Source: Blasia pusilla
Taxonomy: Eukaryota; Marchantiophyta; Marchantiopsida; Blasiales
Assembly (NCBI GenBank): GCA_050084515.1
Contig: CM114273.1
Location: forward strand, 4,402,001-4,466,000
Length of the DNA: 64,000 bases
Direction of reading: 5' to 3'
The number at the start of each line of letters is the position of its first letter. Within the stretch, counting starts at the first letter, position 1. The notes under the pieces were generated by a model. It did not search any database, had not been told where the DNA came from, and was given only the letters and a program-made list of their open reading frames with translations. The position numbers were made by a program, and so were the translations under genes. Positions 50,220 to 62,039 of the stretch are shown piece by piece.

Positions 50220-51248
50220 CTACCATATCTGAGCAGCCATCCCAGCCTCACGCCCGGCGTCTCCCTCAACACGTCTAGGTGGTGGAGCTCTACCTCCTCC
50301 ATGGGCAACCCCTTGGGCAACTCTAGCTCCTTGTCCCCCAGCACGACCACCTGGTGCCCAACCTCTAGGCCCACCCAAACCAACAACTCGCACTGGTGCC
50401 CTCTCTAGCCCTCGGTCCAGACGTAACTCACGGTGTAAATTGAAACATTGTGCACGTGTATGAAAATACCTATGGCAATAGTCACACTGATAAACTCCTA
50501 GTGTAGCACCATCTCCTCCTCCATGTTGAGGCATGCGTCCATGACCCTAACGAGTGCAATCGCGCTGGTGATGGGCTCCATCATATACCCAACAAATAAT
50601 CGCAAGCGATTGTTGCTGTTGAGCCGCATATGAAGGCGCAAGTCTGTGTGGCACTACCTCCCGGTATCCTCCCTGAGCTCGTGGTGCCACAGACCTATCT
50701 TGGAATCCACCTTGCTGCATTGGTGGTATAGGCAATCGTGACTGCTCTCGCCTAGAACTCATGGTGGCTACGCTCTCCTCTTCCATGTTGCGCTCAATGT
50801 TCTTGGCGGTCCGAAAACATCTCTCAATGTGGGTGAGGTGTTCATAAGAAGCACCCCCTCCCGCACCCATGTCCGCAAGATTTGGTCCAGCAACCCATAC
50901 CATGACTAGATAGCCTGGGACTCTATCACCCCTAAGTGACATTAATCAACCGGTGCAAGCGAGACCTCACGCAAACTCTCACCCAGGTGCCTCTGGAAGT
51001 TGAAGATGCTCTGCAACTTCTCAGTCCGTACCCCCAAGTAGCTCGTCCTCAACCACGCGGTTGAACCTGAGACAAACCACACGGTGCAACTGCTCCAATG
51101 CAAGTTATCCCTCCTAAAACATCACTGGAAAAATAGGAAGAAGCCTCTCCCGACTCCTCCTCCTCCTCATCGGGAAACGGCTCAGTCCATGACACATAAT
51201 GTGGGTCATAGTAGAGTCGTCATGCCTCAATTTCTTGGGCATATCTTT
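50220..51248 (-). pseudogene. gag: Ty3/gypsy Gag C-terminal half with zinc knuckles
   Basis: Nearly continuous minus-strand frame. RCFRTAKNIERNMEEESVAT (about 50810) lies in the capsid tail. A degenerate knuckle CWVYDGAHHQRDC (about 50590) has lost its second Cys. An intact CX2CX4HX4C knuckle, CDYCHRYFHTRAQC, follows (about 50490-50445), then a Gly/Arg/Pro-rich tail. A stop separates 50547 from 50534. MULE copy B interrupts Gag at 51248/51258, and the N-terminal part resumes at 63840. The knuckles would bind element RNA. Confidence 0.75.
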
Positions 51249-51257
51249 GGGAGAACT
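51249..51257. repeat. Left target-site duplication of MULE copy B
   Basis: GGGAGAACT, repeated exactly at 63831-63839. Confidence 0.9.
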
Positions 51258-51735
51258 GAGGAGCGGTAAGAGGAGAGGAAGAGAGGAAGAGAGGAGAGAG
51301 GAGAGAGGAAGATATTGCCAACCCCTAGGGCTCTTTTGGTTTGAAGAGAGTTTCCAACAGGTTGAAGAGAATTTCCGACGGGTTGGAGAGAGGAAAGTTT
51401 TGACAAGTTGAAAAGGCAAATTTTTTCCAAAAAAAATCCGTTGGGTTGAAGAGAGGAAACTTTTTGTGTGAATTTTTTTGCACTTTTTTGCTCAGTTATT
51501 AAGCACTCCCACAATTTTTTCCATATTTTGGCAACCCATCTGAGTCCGACCGGTTGCAAATTTGTTCAAAATTTACAAAACAGAAAAATCCGTGGAATCA
51601 TAAGTGTGGAACCAATCACTTTTTCCATCCAAGGTCTGGAAACAATCTATCATTTGCCCTGGGCTGAATAGAGTTCAAGCTCCAAGTGAAGATTCTTGAA
51701 AAATGAAAGTAAATCTAAAACCTCATTTTGCATCC

Positions 51736-54700
51736 TCAAAGTGGTTTGTTTAAAATACTTCGCACTTCTTTGAGGGATAGAATTGGTTGGTGGATTCCTA
51801 CTCCTACCTTCGACTCTCTTAAAACTACCAGCAACACATAGTACATGTGCTTACAAGGGAAATACCTTTTGCCACTTGTCTCTCTTTGGACAAAGTCATC
51901 ACATGAACATGTGAGAAAGCAACAGATGTGCACCACATACATCCCAGTGACACTTGAATTTACAGTGTTGTTCCTGACCCAATACATCCTTCCTATTCCA
52001 TTGCCACGCAGGACATCTTTTGTGGCGATGATCTCCATTTTTGCCTCCCGAGCTGATGCAATTCGCTTTGCTCTCTCCACCGTTGGCCTACACATTCTGT
52101 TTCTCTTCACCCCATTTCTAGACTCAAACAGAAATAGTGGATTGAGATCATCCACCTTCTCCGGGTACATGTTGACATCAATCTTGGGTTGAATACAAAA
52201 TGCGAAGGTCTCTGTAATGTGAACATGCTCCGAACTTCCCCCGTCTAAGAGTCTGAAACCGGCACTTGTAAGATTTTCCACTTAGTCTTGAGTGCAGTTC
52301 GTACCTGCGGCAATGGGCCAAATCGTGGGGGTATTCCCCGGAGCTCCAATGGCAGCCGGATAAGACTTCCGGAAAGCGCAAGATTCATTTAGGCAGAAGA
52401 AGTACTTCAATTGATCCCCGGTCCTCGTGAAACGATCAAAGGTTTTGAGTCCCCAAAACCCAGGCAGTGGTCGTCCAGTCCTTGTACAATTCTTATTTAG
52501 GAAAGTGCCGCATGCTCTCCTAATGCCATCAGATCCTGCCCTGCAGGTGGGTCCACATCCTGGGTTGCTCCAAGATATATGCCACCGTTTAAGGTTGCAA
52601 TCCACCTCCATTATCGGAATCCCATATTGTTGAACCACCCCACCGACCGGATGTTGCAAACTTCCAGCAACGGAGGGCTTTTGAAATAAAACATTCACTG
52701 ATTTTGGAAAAGGGTCTCCATCACGGATTTGGGAGCGGTCCGGGGTCCCCAAATACCTGGGCGGCGTAATTTCCTCATCCAAATCAATCACCGGATTCGT
52801 TCCTTGATGCTGCCTCTTCACCTGCCTGAAGTCAAGATACTTATCTGGTCTCTACGAGTCTCGCTCGGACTGCTCTACCACCATCTATATGGGACGTCTT
52901 GAAACCCGCCCATGAATATCCCCACCAATGTGTACGTCTTGCTCGAGGGGAGTTCCAGCTATGCACCGGTTGAAGGCTTCCACATACAGTTTTTCATCAC
53001 CAAATCTCAGAGCCGCCCTAACATAGAGCTCGTAGATCGAAGGCCCCCTTCCTTTTGTTATGCCTTTTGTGAGGAAGATATGGGATGCTGCAGACTGTAG
53101 CATTGCTCTTGCCTAGTCTTGTTGGCATGCCTCCACAAGTGAAATTTGTTGGCATGCTTGTGACGACCTCCAGGAGGAATGAACACTTTCTGCTCCACTT
53201 ATGTTGGGGCATAGGGCATTTTCATGAATGTTCAATCCCTGCAACGACGGCAATGTTAGAAGGGAACGAAAATAGCTCAAGAGTCAAAGAAATAAGCTAC
53301 CTGTCGGAACCAGACGGGTTGCAAGGCCGAGGCATCCCAAGAACAACTCTGCGACCCGTCGGGTCCCGACTTGTTGCAACCCTAAACCCACCTACTGCAA
53401 CTCGTCGGATTCTGACGGGTTGCAAGAACCTTTGGCCACTCCGGGCTGGAAGATCCAAGTGCAAGTCATCCGAAACCCATCCGGGTCGAACTATTTGCAG
53501 GCCTTGTATACATGCAACTTGCATACTTGTATACGGGTTGCACCAAAATTCTGGATGCAACCCGTCGATTTTTGACTGGTTGCACACTCAGGCAACCCGT
53601 CCGTTTCCGACGGGTTGCACACTCGGGAAACCTGTCGCATCCGACAACTTGCTTGGTTTCTTCGGTTTGAAATCCCTATAGTTCCCACGCTTCTCAACTT
53701 GAGCTACAACTTTACAAACAATTCTCAGCATGAGCTTGACAAGACAAAATAGTGAACTCACCTGCCGCATGAAGTTTCCCCATTGTCTCATACGTACAGT
53801 CCACCAACTCAACCAAGAGCACAACTCTTTATACTTCCCATCAATCGCATGCTTCCTCCACCATCCATGAAGTTCTTCTTGGCATTCCATGGCATGTTTC
53901 AAGGTTTTGCTATCCTTGCAGCGTTGGAGTAGAGTGACATGCTCTGTCCTCTTATTCTCCTTGATGCAAGATTTGGTGTACTAGGTCACAGACTGTTGCC
54001 AATGGAAAGCATCCGACCTTTCCCTCTCCGGTTGAACCTCTCCACCCCAGAACACTTCCCGGATAGCAATCCACCCAGGTTGTGCATTGTCCGCCATGAA
54101 CCCATAAATTTCCGGAGTTGGCTTTTTGTTTTCCTTCACCACCTCCAATAAGAGTAACCAGCACATCTTCAAACTGCCAACATCTTCTGCTTTTACTTCA
54201 TAAAAAAATATAGTTTTGAGTCCCTTCTCCATATGGTCATAAACGTGAGCACCCATTGTCAACCATCCTTTCAGCACTCTGTAGCAAATATCAAAGCTTA
54301 CCCAGCTCCTGTAAAGATCTTCCCCTTCCCTCATTCGATCTATAAGATCGAGGCCGCTCGACGGACCTGTGGTTGACATTTTGAAGACATAGGCCCTGGA
54401 TCCCTCGCCTCCTTGGCCCATGAGCTGCCATCTCTGAATGAATGGCAATCTGGAGTTGGCCTTGATTCTGGAAATGGCATCCATTTTGGCCGTCTTTCCA
54501 TCCAGAACCCGTATTTGACCCAACAAATTCCAGAAGCATTCAGGATCAGCGAGAAATGCGAGATTTTCCTAGAGTTGTTTCTCCTCAGCCGTTGTGATCT
54601 CGCCCTGTCCGGGGATTCCAAGCAATTGTTCATAAATTTGTGATGCTGTTGTGAGCTTGATCACTCCGGGCTTTGAACCCGGAGAGTTTTTGTAGACCTC

Positions 54701-55543
54701 GGAAACTTTCTTCGCCACATCCTCCTTGATGTGTCTCTGAATTGCATCGGTCACACGATGAGTGTGGGAGCCAACATGAATTGCCAGCCTTGTGTAATCT
54801 GACGTGGAGCCCAAGTCATGGACAATGAAAAATATGTATGCAGGACACGCTCCAACGCAGAAGGGCGATGCCTGACAATGAGGACATCGATGGCCTCCCG
54901 ACGGTATGGTGGCACCGACCTCGTATGGAGTTTCTGCATTCTTGGGGGGGAATTGCGACGTATTGACTTGCCCGTTGTGCTCTAGATACGGGCATGCTAG
55001 ACTTCTACACTCCAAGGCTCCAACGCATTGGCGGTGGGAGACAATCCAAGGACTATCTGCAATTGAAGCACTAGTCCGTTGAAGCCTGCACCATCGATGA
55101 CAATCAGACTTTCTGTCCATACCCTTCAGGCATCCTCCATCTTTCTTTTGAGCAGGAGCAGCAAGTGGAGGTAACTCAAAAATGCAATTACCATCGTATA
55201 TGGGCGGCAGCTCATCGACAAGAATGTGCTTGAATATTTTCAAGGCCAGAGACGATAGCAAACTATTGCCTGATACTCGCAAGAGGAACGAGTAGGCGGA
55301 TAGAGGGCCTGGTTGGTGTCCGACAGATCCACTGAGGTTGATAACATCCGGAATCTCTTCAGGAAGAACAACATTATTACGAGCGTGTGAAGTTGGAGTC
55401 AAAGCCGGATCTACTGAGCTAGGAGTTGCAAACATAGAGCTCGGTGCACTAGGAAATTCTCGATCGTCTACTTGGGAAACAGAGGAATTCAGGGGCAAGC
55501 CGTAAACTTTGTATTGACCATTAGCTAGAGGTAGGAGATCCAT
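51736..55543 (-). pseudogene. MULE transposase, copy B
   Basis: The start at 55543 opens a 324-codon frame (MDLLPLANGQYKVYG). It includes a Cys-rich region with CPHC and a terminal SHTH motif resembling WRKY/FLYWCH zinc fingers of other MULE transposases. The catalytic part (54526-53980) contains VYDHMEKGLKTIFFYEVK, then FMADNAQPGWIAIREVFWGG (second Asp), then SDAFHWQQSV (the DxxH variant of the MULE CxxH). LCSWLSWW near 53800 supplies the likely Glu region. A donor CAG|GTGAG near 53760 opens an intron rich in palindromes. The C-terminal part (52821-51736) has CGPTCRAG...CGTF and a SWIM finger CSCDDF...CKHMYYVLL. Lesions: TGG-to-TAG at about 54571 and GAA-to-TAA at about 52276. The SWIM finger is intact, unlike copy A. 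Confidence 0.8.
53298..53645. repeat. Palindrome cluster in transposase intron, copy B
   Basis: Palindromes occur at about 53300, 53350, 53398, 53558, 53592 and 53633, matching the copy A cluster but interrupted by an extra segment (about 53425-53540) not seen in copy A. They are confined to the intron. Confidence 0.75.
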
Positions 55544-55930
55544 ACTTTACGGTCTGCAATCACTGGCTCGACTATCTCACCTATTATGTCCTCCGTACCG
55601 TCCACCCTAACATCCTTGGATACAAAGATGGTTCCAATTTGGAGAAGAAATCAAACAGAGAGAAAATTTTCATCCACTGCTATGAAAGACTCACGAGCTT
55701 GCGGTCGAACGATTTCTGATTGAGGAAGGGCCGCTAGATGACTGCCACAAGTGAGCTTCACATAATTATCCATTCCCATAAGATTTCGTACGGGAGGAGA
55801 TTGAGAATGAGAATGAGAATGATAATGTTTAATTTATAGTCAATAGGAACTCAGATTCTCCTGACAGAATTTGACTGACAAGATGAAGTTTGGTAGGTGA
55901 AAATGTATGACAGAATGGATTCAATTCTGT
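55544..55930. other. Transposase upstream/leader region, copy B
   Basis: Aligns with 44450-44940 in copy A, including the GAGAATGAGAATGA simple repeat near 55805. Non-coding; presumed minus-strand promoter and leader. Confidence 0.5.
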
Positions 55931-55933
55931 TGC

Positions 55934-56930
55934 AACCTGTCGGAGTCAGGTGGGTTACAAAATTTGGGAATCATAGACGTGGGTTGCAAAGCACACTTCA
56001 TTTTGTTGGAACCCGTCGGAGTCCGTTGGGTTGGTACCCCCTTCTTGCCGACCGAAGATCTTTTGAGGCGATTTTGCTAGCATCAAACACAAGATATCGC
56101 TTGCTTATGCTAGGGCAACCAATCGTTGGGGACTTTTGCGGGATTTTCCAACTCAGGGTACATCTTGTGACCCGTCGGATTGCAATGGGTTGCCTCGGAA
56201 CAATAGGTTGTCGCATTGTTTCCCGAGGGATAGGAAAGCGTGCAACCTGTCGATAACCGATGGGTTGCCCTGGTACCTCGCCTATTAACCCAAGATAAGC
56301 AAAGCGTGCAACCCGTCAGCTTCGGACGGGTTGCACGCTTCTGCCTCACCTTGTAATGCAAACATGAACAAATCGTGCAACCCGTCACTCTCCGACGAGT
56401 TGGGCGGGTACCGCGCCTTCTTGCCCGAAGACGGCGGAGGCGCGCAACCCGCCGGCCTCAGACGGATTGCGCAATTATCTCATGGTGTAACACTTACATT
56501 AAGGAAGCGTGCAACCCGTCTGTTTCCGACGAGTTGCGCTGGTGCCGCACCTTCTTGCCCAAAGACGGCGAGGTGTGCAACCCGTCGATCTCTGACGGGT
56601 TGCGCAAGGGCCTCGCCTTGTTTCGCTTACATGAAGGAAGCGTACAACCTGTCGACCTCCGAAAAGTTGCGCGGGAAGCCGGCGTTGTTATCCCAAGACG
56701 AGGGAAGCGTGCAACCCAACGGTCTTCGACGGGTTGTGCGGGTACCTCGCGTTCTTGTCTGAAGACGGCAGAGGCGCGCAACCTGTCGGTCTCCGACGGG
56801 TTGCTCGGGCACCTCGCGTTCTCGTCCCAAGACGGCGGAGGCGCGCAACCTGTCAGTCTCCGTCGGGTTGCCACGAGGACGGATGCCTTGAACCCTCGGG
56901 AAGCGTGCAACCCATCGAAGCCGTCGGGTT
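55934..56930. repeat. Promoter-proximal palindrome array, copy B (67-bp period)
   Basis: Fourteen recognisable palindromes. From 56308 they begin at 56308, 56377, 56444, 56511, 56577, 56644, 56711, 56778, 56845 and 56907; eight successive intervals are 66-69 bp, mostly exactly 67. Arms are GCAACCCGTC / GACGGGTTGC with variable centres. Units nearest the transposase (55934-56240) are more degenerate and irregularly spaced. The spacers (TTCTTGCCC-AAGACGGCGGAGGC) are related between units, so this is a minisatellite built on the palindrome. It sits between the divergent genes. Confidence 0.92.
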
Positions 56931-57009
56931 GGTGTTTTTCACGTCCAAACTTCCGTAACGGCCGGCACGTCACCGTCGGAAGGACGATGCAACCCAACGG
57001 CTCGAAAAG

Positions 57010-57017
57010 TATAAATA
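57010..57017 (+). promoter_or_regulatory. TATA box of cargo gene, copy B
   Basis: TATAAATA in AAAAGTATAAATAGGGG, conserved with copy A (45604) within otherwise diverging sequence. The ATG used for the gene model is at 57273. Confidence 0.72.
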
Positions 57018-58496
57018 GGGGAGTAATCGCTCATTTCCGGTTTTCCATTTTGCGATCTCAATTGCTCTCCCGCGCAGCAGCTGACCAGATACCAAAGGGC
57101 GCTTTACACGATGACTCATCGCGAGACGATTCGAGCAAACGATCGCGAGACGATACGAGCAAACGATCGCGAGAGGATTCGAGCTACCCATCAAGGCGAC
57201 TCATCTCGACATCAGCAAGGCGACTCCTCAAGCGATTCATCGTGCACATAGGAGGACACATTTTTGGGGAAAATGACGAGGAAAAAATCTCAAGCAAACA
57301 AGGCTGGGAGCTTCACTCCCAAGTCCATGAGGACTCCTACGTCACTATCTCCAGGGCCTCGTTTGGCCAATGAGATAAGGCAGCAAGAAATCGAGGAGCG
57401 GGAAAGGGAAGCGGAGATGCACAAGCAGGAGCTTCTTGCAAAACGTGTAAATTAGGCGCTCGAAAGACAGAACGCAGAGGTGGAGGTGTCGCAGGCTTTG
57501 AAGAAAAGGATCGCCGACGAAAAGCGTGAAAAGAAGCGTCTGGACGCGTCGGTGAGGAGAGCAGAATTGGAAAAAGCTCGGAGGGAAAAAGAAATAGCCA
57601 TTGAAGAAAGCCCTGCCCGTCCAACCAAAAGTGTTGAGATGTAGGAAATATCTCCGATGAAGTCCGGGGACACAATCAATATAGTGGAAATGGCCGAAGT
57701 TCAAGTCACCGACGATGAGGTCATGAGGACCGCCAGCGTGGAGATGGTGGACATCGCTGAAGAAGCAGGAGAGGGGTCATCCTCGTCTCTAAGCCCGGCG
57801 GAAGAAATCGACCTCTATCAGATCGACGAGTTTCCAGTGGACTTGCCCACTGGAGTTGCTGTCCCAGAGCAGTTGGCTGGCCAAGACACCGACCCAATCT
57901 TCGAGCGGATAAGAGAGGATCTGTGTTCTTTAAATTATGTGAAGGCCCATGTTGCAATTCATTGGCAATTCAGCGTAGCTTATTGATCTTGTCCCCGTTG
58001 TGGCAGGTGGTAAACCAGATGGCACTGATGGAGGGCCACAACGACCCAAGAATTCCACTCTACCGATTGCGGACAATGGAGTACGTCATCGAAATTCAGT
58101 TTGACAAGAATATTGCGAAGCTGAAACAATCGGCGGAGATAGCATCCAACGTCGACAGCTTCCCTCCGTTCTATGTTTAGCCTTACGATCAACATGGAAC
58201 CCAAGCGCTAGTTACGGAGGAGGATTTGGAATCGCTCGACACATTCTGGAGGATGAGAGATCAGGAATTCAGAAGGGCGATAGAGGGGACGGAATTCAGC
58301 TGGATGAAGAACTTGTATTTCTTCATCTGGGATGGAAATCACAGGTTCATGGCGTGGACCCAATTTGCAGAGGAGTGCCCAAACTCATTGGAGGCACATT
58401 TTTGCGTGAAGGCAGTGGTGCTACATCCATACCCTCATCACATGGCGTCGGTGGAGATGGCCATGCATGCCATGAACACGTAAGTTTCCTCTTGCT

Positions 58497-59075
58497 GCAA
58501 ACCGTCGGACTCTGACAAGTTGTTTGAGTCGCCACTGTTTTTGGGATGTTTTTGGCCAAAACCAACCCGTCGGACTCTGACGAGTTGCTCAACTGATCAA
58601 TGGTTTAGGATGTTTTTGGCCAAAAGCAACTCATCGGAGTCCGACGAGTTGTTTGACTGACCACAGGTTTAGGATGTTTTTGGCCCAAAGCAACTTGTCG
58701 GACTCCGACGAGTTGCTCGGCTGGCCGCATTCTTTGAATGTATTTTGAAGAAAGCAACTCGTCGGAGTCCGACGAGTTGCTCGACTGGCCGCATTTTTTG
58801 GATGTTTTTTGAAGAAAGCAACTCGTCGAAGTCCGACGGGTTGCTTGACTCGAAGCTGTTTTTGGATGTTTTTTGATGTTTTTGGCCGAAAGCAACTCGT
58901 CGGAGTCCGACAGGTTGCATTCGGAAGTTGGGAGCTACATTTTTGGCGTCAAATTGCAGCTTTCATTGAAATTGCGCAATCTGTCGGACTCCGACGGGTT
59001 GATATGTTCACTTTTCTTTGTAACCACTATGTAAGTACGGACTATCTGACAACCCGTCGGAGTCCGACGGGTTGA
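58497..59075. repeat. Intronic palindrome array, copy B (64-bp period)
   Basis: Nine palindromes begin at about 58497, 58562, 58626, 58690, 58754, 58818, 58892, 58976 and 59049; four consecutive intervals are exactly 64 bp. Cores are GTCGGAGTCCGAC or GTCGGACTCCGAC, the centre base varying between G and C. Most units end in GAGTTG or GGGTTG with a matching left arm. The array fills intron 2 of the cargo gene (58480-59120) between the ParB-like exon and exon 3. Confidence 0.92.
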
Positions 59076-61199
59076 AACCAGGCAATCACAAAATTTCTTA
59101 TATTGAGTTTGGATGTGCAGGATTGTATCGGAGGGGAATGTCACCCACCACTGGATCCAGGATTGCGATCGGGTGAAGAAAGTGCTAACGACGCACCCGG
59201 CAGAGTACAAGGGGTTCTTGGGCGACGCCCTTGTAAATGAGATGCTGGCAAAGGGTGCACAAATCAAAAAGAAGACTTGGGCAAATAAATTTATTTCCCA
59301 AGATGCAGCCGTGACAATCCTTTGCTGGTCAAAGATACAGACCACCAAGAAGAGCGCTACATTGGTGCTGGAGCGGAGGGAGAAAGTGTCTGTGTTTGAG
59401 CGTGCAAAATTCATCCAAGCTGCAGTATCTGCAGGTATGAAGTACACGGAAAGCAAGATGCAGTGCTACATTGCCATTCTCAACCCCGAACTTGGTCCTG
59501 ATTTCTACAAGGAGCTGAAGGCGATAATCAAGCGCCAGCGGAAAAGGGATGAAGATCCGCAAGGTCGGATTGGGGAGAAAGTGTCTCTCGATCGCGTGCA
59601 TCGATTTGCCTTGTCTGGAATAAGCAAATTTAGGAGAATAAGACTGATGAAAATCAGTCTTGAGGGCAAATAGGCCCAAAAGAGGGCGGCACACCGTCCT
59701 CCAGGTGTCTTTGATCTAGTGATCTCCCACTGGCTCCGCGAATGGTCATTCTGGGACGCATTGCGACGTCTCGGGAAGTCCATGCTCGTGGGTCTCCAAG
59801 CGGAGCTGAAAAGAATAGAGCCACTTCCGGAGGAAGCAAACCTGGAGAGTGCTGATGATTTTGAACTTTGGCTGGATAACATCCGAGACAAGCCCATAAA
59901 AAACCCAGGTTTCAGGACGATGTTCAAGGATCGCATCCTCCCTCAAGCAGACCTTGACGAAGAAATCGAGGCGAAAAAAAGGGATTTCGCAAAGAAGAAG
60001 CGAGATCTTCAGGAGCAGGCGGCCAATGCATCTCGACTAAGAGCTGCCCAACGCATGGTGTTCAGGTACCTCGTCCATTGTAAGAATGCATGTACATGGC
60101 GAAAAATACCGGCAGCCTGCAAATTGTGGGCTTCTCCGCCTGATGGAGAGACATTTTCCATGTACGACACAGAGATGGCTCAAAGCATGTCCGATTGGGA
60201 GGTGGAGAATTGCCCGATTTGGCTAGACTTCAACGACCCTGAGGACATAACCGAGAAAGATCTACGCCTGCTTTATGATGCAATGGCCGTAGATAGGGAC
60301 GACATCCCCAATTTTGTGCAGCCTGAAGACTTTGTCGAAGGAGATGCGGAAGAGCAAGCCCTCGAGACAGCGGAGTTGGCGTCCAAGGTAAATCTGACCA
60401 AGGACAAATCTGGTGGTCTCAAAGCCAAGGCAAGGGGATCGAAGAATTCCGAGGCCAAGTCTTCCCAAAGAGAGGCTGAAAATTCAAGGCGAGAGCCGGA
60501 ATCGTCCGGGCGAGCGGGGAGAGAGGGTCGGACCAGGTCCTCCATAAAAAAAACTCCACCAGAGTCTGAGGTCATAGAGACCCCAACAAGCCGACCGCAG
60601 ACTCGGGAGAAGCGGAAGCGAGAGGCGCCACGGTTGTCCCAGGGAGTAGACCAGGATGTGGAATACAGTCCATCATCCTTGGGAAGACATAGAGAAACAA
60701 CGACCCGGACAAGCGTCATCCTTCACTGCACGAATCTACTGGATGAGCGGAAAGGTTTCAGTTCCCAAGCGTCAACACCCCCCATCGAGAAATTGACAAC
60801 GCTGGGACGGAAGCTTCAACAAAACGGGCACGCTCCCTGGACGGTCCATGGGGTGGTAGAAGAGGTGGCGGTGGATCTCCTGGTCGCTGATTTTCCATCG
60901 GGGTTGCGCTTGTGGGACGAGAATCCGTCCGACAGGGTCCCAGACTGGAATGTCCCCCATTCTTATGACCAGATCGCGCTCCTGTTTTCCTTTGTAGACG
61001 CTTATCTCAGTGACAAGGGTTGTTTCTTAGTTTTGACAGGAGGGAGCGAGGACAATCTTTTCAACCCCCAGTGCGTCAAGAGGTCGCTGAAGTGGAGGAC
61101 GGCGCAATCAAGGATCATCAAGAACGAGTAGCCACTCCGATCCGCGACGAGTCAAATTCGGGTAAGGCTCTATTCCTGTCTCTAGATTGTATTTCTCCG

Positions 61200-61345
61200 A
61201 CGGATTGTTTTTGTCCATGAGCAACCCGTCGGAAAGCGACGAGTTGCTCTCAGCCAACCATGGGCTGCTCTAAGCCAGCAACCTGTCGCCTTCCGACGGG
61301 TTGCTTATGGACAAAAACAACCCGTCGGACTCCGATAGGTTGCTC
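61200..61345. repeat. Three palindromes in intron 3 of the cargo gene
   Basis: Units at about 61220, 61278 and 61317 (for example GCAACCCGTCGG-AAGCGACGAGTTGC). They lie within the intron 61162-61491, again avoiding exons. Confidence 0.85.
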
Positions 61346-62039
61346 CAATGTTAGGATTATAGCAAAGTTCTCTGGGGTTAAGCGAAGTTCTTTGGGGACG
61401 TGTTGCACATTATGTCACCATACTGAAAGTAGACAGTGGTCAAGTAGCTCTTTCTTGGTGCTCACATTGTTTCCAACGTGCATCTTTACAGATGGACCAC
61501 TCCTATGTTTACTGCTTTGTTCTGCCCGAGCACAACTTCCATGTGTTTAAGATCTTGCATCCTGTGGATCCATGCTCCGATGGGTACAGCTTAGATAGTT
61601 TATACAATCCCCAGGGAATTTACATGCAAGACGGTAACCCCTTACTTGGAGGAAGGGAAAAGTTGCCAACTCTGATGCAAACGCTCATCGAGCTCTGCTC
61701 AAGGCCGGGTGACCTGGTGTTCGACTTAGTGGGCCTTTTAGGGGCGAGTATCAAAGGCGCCTGGCATAGTGGCAGGAACATTCTCTGCCTTGAGGGAAGG
61801 CAGCAACTGTTTGACCTTTGCAAGGAGGCAAAGGCAGATTACGACAGGCTAGTTGGGGCGTACAACTCTCCTCCGAGGCCGAGAGCTCCGGTTCCAGACC
61901 CACCATTGGTAGTGGCACCATCGTCACTTCCCACGATTCCGAAAATCGGGAGGGCAAGGCCGACAGTAATTTTGCAAGAGCTATCAGACGATGACGAGTG
62001 AGTTCAAAGAACTCAAGGACCCACCTTGACTACAGCGTT

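Noticed and set aside
47101-59075. CRISPR-like appearance: about 27-bp palindromic repeats with about 37-40-bp spacers
   Set aside because: Spacers are related to each other, repeats vary, the arrays sit inside spliced introns and a promoter of a eukaryotic transposon, and no cas genes are present.
61020-61161. Alternative frame through the end of cargo exon 3 (QEVAEVEDGAIKDHQERVA)
   Set aside because: It looks protein-like but its phase at the GTAAGG donor (61162) does not fit exon 4; the original frame, with one TAG at 61129, does.
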